This document shows, one piece after another, positions 32,364 through 39,290 of a stretch of DNA of 64,000 nucleotides. Positions within the stretch are counted from its first letter, which is position 1. Every line of letters starts with the position of its first letter. Both the position numbers and the translations under genes were made by a program. Under the pieces are notes generated by a model. The model was not told the origin of the DNA, made no database searches, and was given only the letters and a program-made list of their open reading frames with translations. The DNA is from Streptomyces hydrogenans (GTDB taxonomy: Bacteria; Actinomycetota; Actinomycetes; Streptomycetales; Streptomycetaceae). The stretch covers positions 1 through 64,000 of the forward strand of contig NZ_BNBS01000034.1 of assembly GCF_014656075.1 (NCBI RefSeq), written 5' to 3'.

Positions 32364-34505
32364 ATGAGCTGGCTCCGGGCGCTGAAGGAGACCGCCCGCT
32401 CCGGCCTCACCGTCGAGCGGCGGCGGCTCGCGCCGGTCGTCGCGGCCCGCGGCGCCCTCGGGCTCGCGCTCGTCCTCGGCTTCTCGCTGGCCCTCTTCGG
32501 GCCGGCCGTCGCCGCGGCCTCCGCGTTCGGCGCCTTCCAGGCGGCCATCGCCACCTTCCAGCGGTCCTGGCGGCCCCGGCCCACCCTCGCGCTCGCCTCC
32601 GGCGGCAGCCTCGCCGTCTCCACCTTCCTCGGCTATCTGACCGGCACCCACACGGTCCTCTTCCTCGCCCTGCTGGTGCTGTGGACCTTCCTCTCCGGGC
32701 TCGCCTGGGCCGCCGGCCCCACGGCCGGCATCATCGCCTCCTCCAACGTGGCGATCATGCTGGTCACGGTCACCCTGCCCACCTCCGTCGCGACCGCCGC
32801 CGGGCACGCCGCCATGATCTTCGCGGGCGGGGTCGTGCAGGCCGCGCTGGTGGTGCTGCTGCCCGTCCGGCCCTGGGGCGCCCAGCGCGACGCCCTCGCC
32901 GACGCGCTCGCCGCGGAGGCGGACTACGCCCGCCGGCTGCGCCACGACCCGGTCGCGCCCTTCGACCCGGTCCCGCTCATGACCGCCCGCATCGCCGCCG
33001 CCGTCACCTCGCGGCAGGCCCGCCGCCGGCCCGCCGAACTCCACGGGCCCCGGCGGCTCGCCGAGCGGATCCGGCCCGTCCTCGCCTCGCTCGCGGACCC
33101 CGCCGTCGGCGCCCCCGCCGAGGGCCCGCAGCGCGACCGGGTCCGCGAGCTGCTCGCCGCGGCGGGGGAGATCCTCGACGCCGCCGCGCGCGCCATCCGG
33201 CACGGCGAGCCGGTCCGGCTGCCGCCGGCCGCCGTCGCCGCCCTGCGCACCCCCGACACCGGATCGATCCTCTCCGACCGCTCCCATCGCGCCGCCCTCC
33301 GGCTGTCAGCCCTCCTCGGCGACGTCGTGGACACGGCGGACCCGCGGACGGAGACGGGGCAGCCCGGGGCGGGGCCGGAGAGGTCCGGTGCGGGGCCGGG
33401 GGCCGGTCCGGCTCCCGGCGGGAGCCCCGGGCCGCCGGAGGCCACCGTCCTCCCCGAGCGCCCCACGCCCCGCAGCCGCCCCACCCTCGTCCGGCTCGCG
33501 CCGCTCGTCCTCGCGAAGATGCGGGCCGAGGTGCGGCCGGGTTCGGCGATCCTGCGCCACGCGATCCGGGTCTCGGCCGTCGCCGCCGCCGGGTATCTGC
33601 TCGGTCTGGTGCTGCCCTTCGGGCACGGCTACTGGGCGCCGATGGCGTCCGTGATGGTGATGCGGCCGGACTTCTCGCAGACGTACTCCCGCTCGGTGGC
33701 CCGCTTCGGCGGCACGCTCGTCGGCGTCGGGCTGGCCAGCGCCGTCGTGCAGACGGCGCACCCGGGGACGTACCTCTCCGCCGCGCTCGCCGTCCTCTGC
33801 GCCTTCGGCATGTACCTGCTGATGAGGACGGGGTACGCGGTCAGCCAGGTCTGCGTCGCCGCGTACGTCGTCTTCCTCCTCGGCATGGAGGGGTCCGGCG
33901 TCTCCCAGACCGTCCGGGACCGGGTCCTGCTCACCCTCCTCGGCGGTCTCCTCGCGATGCTCTCCTACGCCGTCTACCCGGCCTGGGAGACGCCCCGGCT
34001 GCGGGGCCGGCTCGCCGACTGGCTCGCCGCCTCCGGGCGGTACGCGGCGGCCGTCGCCGCCCGGTACGCCGCTCCCGAGGGCCCCGGCAGCCCGGACGTG
34101 CGCGAGGCCCTGCTGTCCGCCCGGGCCGCGCGCGTGGCCTGGCACGACGCGCTGGGGCGGGCCGGCCACGAGCTGGTCCGGCACCGGGGGCTCTCGCACG
34201 CGGCGGCCGAGGGCGCGGGGCACGCGCTCGCCGAGTTCGGGCGGGCGGCCATGCTCCTGGAGGCCCATCTGCCCGAGCACGGCGCCCCGCCCCTGCCCGC
34301 CGCCGCCGGTCTCGCGGAGGCGCTGCGCGAGGCGACCGAACGCGGTGCGAAGGCGGTCCGCGAGCGCGGGGAACCCGTCTGGGACGACCTCCGCGAGACC
34401 GTCGCCGCCTGGGACACCGAGGTCACCGACCCGCTGCTGCGGAAGGCGGGCCGGCTGCTCGTGGACGCCCTGGACGACCTGTCGGCGGCGCTCGCCGACG
34501 CCTGA
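32364..34505 (+). CDS. FUSC-family membrane protein (aromatic acid exporter-like)
   Basis: A 713-residue protein with two similar membrane blocks, the first near residues 25-170 and the second near 395-540 (VSAVAAAGYLLGLVLPFGHG, YWAPMASVMVMRPDFSQTYS). The second block carries the FUSC signature. The rest is cytoplasmic and helical. Relatives such as AaeB export aromatic acids or affect envelope permeability. No membrane-fusion partner is adjacent, as usual in Gram-positives. Confidence 0.83.
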   Translation: MSWLRALKETARSGLTVERRRLAPVVAARGALGLALVLGFSLALFGPAVAAASAFGAFQAAIATFQRSWRPRPTLALASGGSLAVSTFLGYLTGTHTVLFLALLVLWTFLSGLAWAAGPTAGIIASSNVAIMLVTVTLPTSVATAAGHAAMIFAGGVVQAALVVLLPVRPWGAQRDALADALAAEADYARRLRHDPVAPFDPVPLMTARIAAAVTSRQARRRPAELHGPRRLAERIRPVLASLADPAVGAPAEGPQRDRVRELLAAAGEILDAAARAIRHGEPVRLPPAAVAALRTPDTGSILSDRSHRAALRLSALLGDVVDTADPRTETGQPGAGPERSGAGPGAGPAPGGSPGPPEATVLPERPTPRSRPTLVRLAPLVLAKMRAEVRPGSAILRHAIRVSAVAAAGYLLGLVLPFGHGYWAPMASVMVMRPDFSQTYSRSVARFGGTLVGVGLASAVVQTAHPGTYLSAALAVLCAFGMYLLMRTGYAVSQVCVAAYVVFLLGMEGSGVSQTVRDRVLLTLLGGLLAMLSYAVYPAWETPRLRGRLADWLAASGRYAAAVAARYAAPEGPGSPDVREALLSARAARVAWHDALGRAGHELVRHRGLSHAAAEGAGHALAEFGRAAMLLEAHLPEHGAPPLPAAAGLAEALREATERGAKAVRERGEPVWDDLRETVAAWDTEVTDPLLRKAGRLLVDALDDLSAALADA

Positions 34506-34513
34506 GCCGGGAC

Positions 34514-34569
34514 GTCCTCCACCGCCGGGAGGTCCTCCGCCGCCGGGAAAACCTCCGCCGCGGGGAAAA
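34514..34569. repeat. Degenerate 18-19 bp tandem repeat
   Basis: Three consecutive copies related to GTCCTCCGCCGCCGGGAA lie between the FUSC gene and the secreted-protein gene. The GGGAAAA ends resemble -35 elements of ECF promoters, so the array might be regulatory. Confidence 0.5.
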
Positions 34570-34652
34570 TCTTGCGCCGCGCTGTCATCCCGGGCCGGGC
34601 CGGGCGGAGTTGAGAAGGGTGGAAGACCGTCCGCCGAAACAGGAGCCGTCCC

Positions 34653-35210
34653 ATGAAGAAGTACCTGCTCGCCGCGGGCGCCGCCGTGACGGCGGCGGCG
34701 GCCGCGGCGGCCCTCGCCGCCCCGGCCACCGCCGCCCCGTCCCCCGCCGCGCCCGTCACCGCCTCCGTACCCGCCCCCTCCGCGGCCGAGGTCTCCGCCC
34801 CCGCCCCCGCCCCGGCCGTCCGCACCGTCCGTCAGGGCCTGCGCGTCGACGCCGGCGGCGGCTACACCCTCTGGCTCACCCGCGAGGGCAAGCACTGGAC
34901 CGGCCCCGACGGCTTCGAGCAGTTCCGCAGCGTCGTCGACGGCAACCTCGACCTGACCCGGCCGGCCCTCAGCCACCAGGGCGAGGGCACCTTCCACTCC
35001 GGGATCTACGGCGGCCCCGAGGCGCCCGGCCGGGTCGACGTGACCGACGCCGAGGGGCGGGTCACCCGCGCCACCCTGCTCCAGCTGCCGGGCCGCCCGG
35101 GCTGGGGCGTCTGGTACGCCCACACCGCGCCCTCCGACCGTGACGTCTCCGTCGCCTTCCACGCCCGTGACGGGCGGCTCCTCGTCGAGCTGCCCGCCAT
35201 GGACTTCTGA
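34653..35210 (+). CDS. Secreted protein sharing its domain with the anti-sigma-like protein at 35869
   Basis: A 185-residue protein with a signal peptide (MKKYLLAAGAAV, Ala-rich core, cleavage near ATAAPS). After a Pro/Ala linker comes a domain of about 110 residues containing LWLTREGKHWTG, EQFRSVVDGNLDL, LSHQGEGTFHSGIYGG and LPGRPGWGVWYA. The same domain forms the external part of the membrane protein encoded at 35869, on the other side of a SigE-type sigma gene. It may be a soluble competitor, ligand or decoy for that sensor. I do not recognise the domain. Confidence 0.75.
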   Translation: MKKYLLAAGAAVTAAAAAAALAAPATAAPSPAAPVTASVPAPSAAEVSAPAPAPAVRTVRQGLRVDAGGGYTLWLTREGKHWTGPDGFEQFRSVVDGNLDLTRPALSHQGEGTFHSGIYGGPEAPGRVDVTDAEGRVTRATLLQLPGRPGWGVWYAHTAPSDRDVSVAFHARDGRLLVELPAMDF

Positions 35211-35290
35211 CGGGCCGTCCACCACGCTCGGCGGGGCCCGGCACGGGGCGGGCCCCGCCGTACCACCTCCCGATCGCGAGGTCCGCCACC

Positions 35291-35872
35291 GTGACGCACG
35301 CAGCAGAACCCGAGACGGACGACGGCTTCGCCGCGTTCGCCACCGCCGCCTGGCCCCGGCTCGTCCGCACGGCCCAGCTGCTCACCGGTGACTTCCACGA
35401 GGCCGAGGACCTGGTGCAGACGACCCTCGCCAAGGTGTACGGCCGCTGGCGGAGGATCCCGGCCGAGGGCGTCGACCTCTACGTGCGCCGCGCCCTCGTC
35501 AACAACAACCTCAGCCGCCTGCGCCGCCGCCGGGTCGCCCACCTGCTCGTCCCGGTGCTGCCGGAACCCGCCCGGCACCGGGACGCGGGCCACGCCGAGC
35601 ACGTCGAGGAACGGGCCGTGCTCCTGGCGGCGTTAGCCGATCTGAGCGCCCGCCAGCGCACCGTGATGGTCCTGCGGTACTGGGACGACCTGACCGAGCA
35701 GGAGATCGCCGACGTCCTCCAGTGCTCGATCGGCACGGTGAAGACCCACGCCCGGCGCGGCCTCGCCGCGCTGCGCGCCCACCCCCGGCTCGCCTCCGGC
35801 CCCGCGCCGCTTCCCGCTCCCGCGCCGTTGCCCGGCCCGCCCCTCCGCACCCCCTACGGAGCCCGCCCATGA
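35291..35872 (+). CDS. SigE-family ECF RNA polymerase sigma factor
   Basis: A 193-residue sigma factor. Region 2 is TAAWPRLVRTAQLLTGDFHE with AEDLVQTTLAKVYGRW; region 4 is LSARQRTVMVLRYWDDLTEQ and LQCSIGTVKTHARRGLAAL. The Pro-rich end is probably disordered. The GTG start is preceded by GCGAGGTCC. The next gene begins in an ATGA overlap and encodes its probable membrane regulator; the gene before it encodes a secreted protein with the same external domain as that regulator. Confidence 0.9.
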   Translation: MTHAAEPETDDGFAAFATAAWPRLVRTAQLLTGDFHEAEDLVQTTLAKVYGRWRRIPAEGVDLYVRRALVNNNLSRLRRRRVAHLLVPVLPEPARHRDAGHAEHVEERAVLLAALADLSARQRTVMVLRYWDDLTEQEIADVLQCSIGTVKTHARRGLAALRAHPRLASGPAPLPAPAPLPGPPLRTPYGARP

Positions 35873-36621
35873 CCCCCGCACCCGATGCCGGGCCCGACGC
35901 CGCCGGCGCGTGGGACGACCTGCTGCGCGCCGAGTTCGCCCGCGCCGCCCACGACGTGACCCCGGGGCCCGCGCCCGTCGCGGCGGTCGTCCGCGCCGGC
36001 CGCGCGCGCCGCCGGCGCCGTACCGTCGCCCTCTCCGTCCTCGCCGTGCTCGGCGTCGCGTTCGCGGTGGCCGCCGGTACGTCCCTGGGCCGCGACCCGC
36101 ACCCCGCCGCCGGCCTCGCCGCCCCGCCGGCCCGGCCCGCCACCAGCGCCTTCGCCCCGACCGCGGGCCCGCCCCCGCCGGCCGTCCCCCGGACCTCCGC
36201 GTCCTTCTCCTCCGGGCGGCAGATCCCCACGCCGGTGCGGACCGTCGCGCCCGGGGAGCGGGTGGCGGCGGCCCCCGGGTGGAAGGTGTGGCTCACGGCC
36301 GACGGCAAGCACTGGCAGGGGGGCGAGGACCCGCTCGAACAGTTCCGCAGCGTCACCGACGGCAACATCGACCTCGCCCGGCCCGGGATCAGCCACCAGG
36401 GCGAGGGCGCCTTCCACTCCGGCCTCTACTACGGGACCCGGGACGCGGGCCGGGTCGAGCTCGTGGACGACCGCGGCCGGGCCACGGCCGCCGCCCTCCT
36501 GGAGCTGCCGGGCCGCCCCGGCTGGGGCGTCTGGTACACGGTGACGCGCGAGGGGGGCGCCCTGGGCCTCCGGCTGTACGACCGCGCCGGCCGTCTCCTG
36601 TCCGAGCTTCCACCCCTCTGA
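35869..36621 (+). CDS. Membrane partner (anti-sigma-like) of the SigE-type sigma factor
   Basis: A 250-residue protein. The cytoplasmic head (about 50 residues, WDDLLRAEFARAAHDV) ends in RARRRRRTV, then comes one membrane helix (ALSVLAVLGVAFAVAAGT), a Pro/Ala linker and the external domain. The external part contains VWLTADGKHWQG, EQFRSVTDGNIDL, ISHQGEGAFHSGLYYG and LPGRPGWGVWYT, matching the secreted protein at 34653. Translational coupling to the sigma gene supports an anti-sigma role, although no ZAS motif is visible. Confidence 0.78.
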   Translation: MTPAPDAGPDAAGAWDDLLRAEFARAAHDVTPGPAPVAAVVRAGRARRRRRTVALSVLAVLGVAFAVAAGTSLGRDPHPAAGLAAPPARPATSAFAPTAGPPPPAVPRTSASFSSGRQIPTPVRTVAPGERVAAAPGWKVWLTADGKHWQGGEDPLEQFRSVTDGNIDLARPGISHQGEGAFHSGLYYGTRDAGRVELVDDRGRATAAALLELPGRPGWGVWYTVTREGGALGLRLYDRAGRLLSELPPL

Positions 36622-36660
36622 GCTGCGCCGATGTCTCCGTCGGCAGGGGCGGGAGATCAT

Positions 36661-36691
36661 ATTGGCAATGGGATTCGTTTTCGTTTACCCT
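36661..36691 (+). promoter_or_regulatory. Promoter with probable Zur site upstream of rpmG
   Basis: TTGGCA and TACCCT are 18 bp apart, and between them lies an AT-rich stretch (AATGGGATTCGTTTTC) unlike its GC-rich surroundings. It resembles the TGAAAATGATTTTCA-type Zur boxes that control zinc-independent ribosomal protein paralogues in Streptomyces. The match is partial. Confidence 0.5.
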
Positions 36692-36698
36692 CGGCCGC

Positions 36699-36863
36699 AT
36701 GGCACGCAACGAGATACGTCCGGTCCTCAAGCTCAGGTCCACCGCCGGGACCGGCTTCACCTACGTCACCCGCAAGAACCGCCGCAACGACCCCGACCGG
36801 CTCACCCTGCGCAAGTACGACCCGGTCGCCGGCCGGCACGTCGACTTCCGTGAGGAGCGCTGA
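36699..36863 (+). CDS. rpmG: 50S ribosomal protein L33, zinc-independent paralogue
   Basis: A 54-residue L33 (MARNEIRPVLKLRSTAGTGF, YVTRKNRRNDPDRL, LRKYDPVAGRHVDFRE). It lacks the CxxC pairs that bind zinc in the main form, so it is a C-minus paralogue made under zinc shortage. In S. coelicolor such genes cluster with C-minus L28, L31 and S14; here only L33 is present. A likely Zur site overlaps the promoter, and a long hairpin follows. Confidence 0.95.
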   Translation: MARNEIRPVLKLRSTAGTGFTYVTRKNRRNDPDRLTLRKYDPVAGRHVDFREER

Positions 36864-36893
36864 GCCGAACCGGGCCCGCGCCCGGGGAACCAC

Positions 36894-36938
36894 CGCCCCC
36901 GCGCTTCCGTCCACCCGGATGGGAAGATCGCGGGGGCG
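36894..36938 (+). terminator. Terminator of rpmG
   Basis: CGCCCCCGCG pairs with CGCGGGGGCG, and the loop holds a second stem CTTCC/GGAAG. Confidence 0.75.
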
Positions 36939-36974
36939 TTCCCGTGTCGCCGGACGCCTCTCGCACGCAGCGTC

Positions 36975-36989
36975 GCGTAGTGGCTACGC
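36975..36989. promoter_or_regulatory. Inverted repeat upstream of the DUF397 gene
   Basis: GCGTAG-TGG-CTACGC, perfect, 9 bases before the shared operator-like sequence at 36998. Confidence 0.4.
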
Positions 36990-36997
36990 CACGCCTC

Positions 36998-37020
36998 GTG
37001 CACGTGCATCTGCTCATGCA
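36998..37020 (+). promoter_or_regulatory. Operator-like sequence, copy A (DUF397 promoter)
   Basis: GTGCACGTGCATCTGC followed by two bases and ATGCA. It contains the perfect palindrome TGCACGTGCA. The reverse complement occurs at 38105-38128 in the ATPase/XRE intergenic region. A good -10 hexamer, TATGAT, lies at 37039-37044, so a protein bound here would cover the -35 region of the DUF397 promoter. Confidence 0.65.
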
Positions 37021-37088
37021 GCGGCATATGAACGCAGCTATGATCCGGGGAAGTTGACATACGAACGAAGCAACTCGGGGAGCTACCA

Positions 37089-37331
37089 GTGCATCACGCG
37101 CACCACGCGTACAACGGCATGGCGGCCACCGAGCTGCGCGGTGTCGTCTGGCAGAAGAGCAGGCACAGCAACTCCCAGGGCTCGTGCGTCGAGTTCGCCA
37201 AACTGCCGGGGGGAAACGTTGCCATGCGCAACTCCCGCCACCCGGACGGCCCGGCGCTCGTCTACACGCCGGCCGAGATAGAGGCCCTCCTGCTGGGGGT
37301 CAAGGACGGGGAGTTCGACCACCTCGTCTGA
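37089..37331 (+). CDS. DUF397 protein
   Basis: An 80-residue DUF397 protein with the family pattern VVWQKSRHSNSQGSCVEFAK and VAMRNSRHPDGPALVYTPAE. These small proteins accompany XRE/DUF5753 regulators and act as their antagonists or partners in developmental control (BldB/WhiJ systems). The GTG start has GGGGAG seven bases upstream. The cognate XRE gene is probably at 38325, with the ATPase gene between them on the other strand. Confidence 0.88.
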   Translation: MHHAHHAYNGMAATELRGVVWQKSRHSNSQGSCVEFAKLPGGNVAMRNSRHPDGPALVYTPAEIEALLLGVKDGEFDHLV

Positions 37332-37334
37332 CCC

Positions 37335-37388
37335 CCGCCCGTGGACGGGCGCGACGCGCCTGGTCCGCCCCGCCCGTGGACGGGCGCG
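37335..37388. repeat. Two exact copies of a 19-bp self-complementary repeat
   Basis: CCGCCCGTGGACGGGCGCG at 37335-37353 and 37370-37388, directly after the DUF397 stop. Each copy can fold as GCCCGT/ACGGGC. Confidence 0.8.
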
Positions 37389-37435
37389 CGGAAACCCCGG
37401 ACGCGGACGAGGGACCCGTACCCGGAAAAGGAGAG

Positions 37436-37467
37436 AAGGGCCCCGGCGGTCGCCCGCCCGGGCCCTT
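37436..37467. terminator. Bidirectional terminator between DUF397 and the ATPase gene
   Basis: AAGGGCCC pairs with GGGCCCTT around a GC-rich loop in the convergent gap, and T or A residues flank it on both strands. Confidence 0.7.
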
Positions 37468-37486
37468 CCTCACGTTCGACCGCCGG

Positions 37487-37984
37487 CTACTCCTCCGGGC
37501 CCACCCGGAACAGCGCCCACACCACCTTGCCCTGCAAGGTCCCGGCGAGCGGGTGCCAGCCCCAGCTGTCGCTGAACGACTCCACCAGGAACAGGCCCCG
37601 GCCCGACTCGGCCGAGAAGTCCTCCTCGCCGCCGCGCGCCTCCGGGCTCTGCCGGCTGGGGTCGCGCACCGCGCACACCAGACGGGAAGCCCAGCGCATC
37701 AGGTGCAGCCGCACCGGCGGACCCTGGGGTTCGTCCGGCGAGCCCTCCGGGACGGCGTGCCGCAGCGCGTTGGTGACGAGTTCGGAGACCACGAGGGCCA
37801 CGTCGTCGAAACGGTCGCCGAGGTCCCAGCTGTCCAGGGTCGCGCTGGTGAACTTCCGGGCCCCGCGCACGGCTTCGTAGCGGGCGGGCAGGGCGCAGGA
37901 GGCGGAGGTGGAGACGGCGCCGGGATCGATCGGCGGGAGACCCTGCCGTAAAGGCTCGAGCACGGTCGATCCATTCGTCCCCAT
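37487..37984 (-). CDS. HATPase domain anti-sigma/regulatory kinase (RsbW-like)
   Basis: A 165-residue single-domain ATP-binding protein of the GHKL type. The N-box is VVSELVTNALRHAVPEG, and the lid region is SAESGRGLFLVESFSDSWG. Streptomycetes have many such proteins, often placed with XRE and DUF397 genes. It may bind a sigma factor or anti-anti-sigma protein. The ATG at 37984 gives the usual length; a longer in-frame extension to 38128 runs through the operator-like site and is less likely. Confidence 0.85.
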   Translation of the reverse strand: MGTNGSTVLEPLRQGLPPIDPGAVSTSASCALPARYEAVRGARKFTSATLDSWDLGDRFDDVALVVSELVTNALRHAVPEGSPDEPQGPPVRLHLMRWASRLVCAVRDPSRQSPEARGGEEDFSAESGRGLFLVESFSDSWGWHPLAGTLQGKVVWALFRVGPEE

Positions 37985-38104
37985 GCGAGGCACTCCCGGG
38001 AATCGCGGCGGTGGTGCGACAACGGTGCGAAACGGTGCAACAACACGACAACGCGACACGAGACGCGGCTGCGCGGGGTCCATGGTTCCGAATGCGCCCA
38101 CGGG

Positions 38105-38128
38105 ATGCAAGGGCAGATGCACGTGCAC
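38105..38128 (-). promoter_or_regulatory. Operator-like sequence, copy B (ATPase/XRE intergenic region)
   Basis: The minus strand reads GTGCACGTGCATCTGC followed by two bases and TTGCAT, an exact 16-bp match to copy A plus the spaced TGCA. It lies in the 340-base gap 37985-38324 between the divergent ATPase and XRE genes. Besides this site I saw no gene or other clear signal in the gap. The XRE protein is the obvious candidate binder. Confidence 0.65.
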
Positions 38129-38324
38129 GCGGTGGCAGGTGCCGGACCTGTCCGACCCTGTGGTGAATCTGTGGAAATCTTCTTGACGGCGGCGTGTCCG
38201 GTTCCCGTCCGGAAGCCGTCCCTTCGCATCCCCTTCCGTAACCAGATGTGTACGCGCTGAAGCGTTTGGTGGCAGAATCCGGGGCTCGACGGGGGCTCGT
38301 CACCGTGAAGGGAAGGCTGGAGCC

Positions 38325-39197
38325 GTGACCGCAGGCGAAATGAACGGAGCGGGCGGGAGCGTCGTCCGGCGCATCCTGCTGGGCTCCCAGCTGAGGCGCC
38401 TGCGCGAGTCGAGGGGCATCACGCGCGAGGCCGCCGGCTACTCGATCCGCGCCTCCGAATCCAAGATCAGCCGCATGGAGTTGGGAAGGGTGAGCTTCAA
38501 GGCCAGGGACATAGAGGATCTGCTCACTCTCTACGGAGTCACCGAGGAGACCGAGCGCGGCGCGCTCCTGGGTCTCGCCCGCGAGGCCAACCTCGCCGGC
38601 TGGTGGCACAGCTTCGGCGACGTCCTGCCCGGCTGGTTCCAGACGTACATCGGCCTCGAAGCGGCCGCCTCCCTCATCCGCGTCTACGAAGTGCAGTTCG
38701 TGCACGGCCTGTTGCAGACCGAGGAGTACGCCCACGCGGTCGTCTCCCGGGGCATGCCCGGCGCCTCCCGGGCCGAGATCGACCGCCGCGTCGCCCTCCG
38801 CCTCGAACGGCAGAAGGTCCTCGTCTCCGAGCGCGCCCCGCACTTCCACGTGATCCTCGACGAAGCCGCGCTCCGCCGTCCGTACGGCGACCGCGCCGTC
38901 ATGCGGGGGCAGTTGAAGCACCTCATCGAGGTCTCCGAGCACCCGGGGGTCACCCTCCAGGTGATGCCCTTCAGCTTCGGCGGCCACGCCGGCGAGAGCG
39001 GCTCCTTCACCATGCTCAGCTTCCCCGAGTCCGACCTCTCCGACGTCGTCTACCTGGAACAGCTCACCGGCGCGCTCTACCTCGACAAGCGCGAGGAGGT
39101 CGCCCAGTACGCCGCCGTGATGGAGAAACTCGCGAAGGACAGTCCGGATCCGGCCGAAAGCCGTGATCTTCTCCGGGGCCTCCTTCAACTCTCCTGA
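38325..39197 (+). CDS. XRE-family regulator with DUF5753 domain
   Basis: A 290-residue regulator. The HTH lies at about 20-75 (LGSQLRRLRESRGITREAAG, IRASESKISRMELGRVSF). The DUF5753 part follows with EVQFVHGLLQTEEYAHAVV, ERAPHFHVILDEAALRR and VTLQVMPFSFGGHAG. Proteins of this sort pair with DUF397 proteins in Streptomyces differentiation control. The GTG start follows GAAGGCTGGAG. It probably controls itself, the ATPase gene and the DUF397 gene through the shared 16-bp site. Confidence 0.9.
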   Translation: MTAGEMNGAGGSVVRRILLGSQLRRLRESRGITREAAGYSIRASESKISRMELGRVSFKARDIEDLLTLYGVTEETERGALLGLAREANLAGWWHSFGDVLPGWFQTYIGLEAAASLIRVYEVQFVHGLLQTEEYAHAVVSRGMPGASRAEIDRRVALRLERQKVLVSERAPHFHVILDEAALRRPYGDRAVMRGQLKHLIEVSEHPGVTLQVMPFSFGGHAGESGSFTMLSFPESDLSDVVYLEQLTGALYLDKREEVAQYAAVMEKLAKDSPDPAESRDLLRGLLQLS

Positions 39198-39290
39198 GAC
39201 ATCAGTACGATGACGGCGCATCAGTAGCCCCGGCGACCGGCGCCCGCACGCGCCCGGGCGACCGGCAGCCGGCAGAGGGGTTCTTCGTCC

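Noticed and set aside
29177..35143. A 1988-codon open frame on the plus strand
   Set aside because: It is out of frame with the ABC exporter, DUF2786 and FUSC genes, has shadow-type composition and no recognisable motif.
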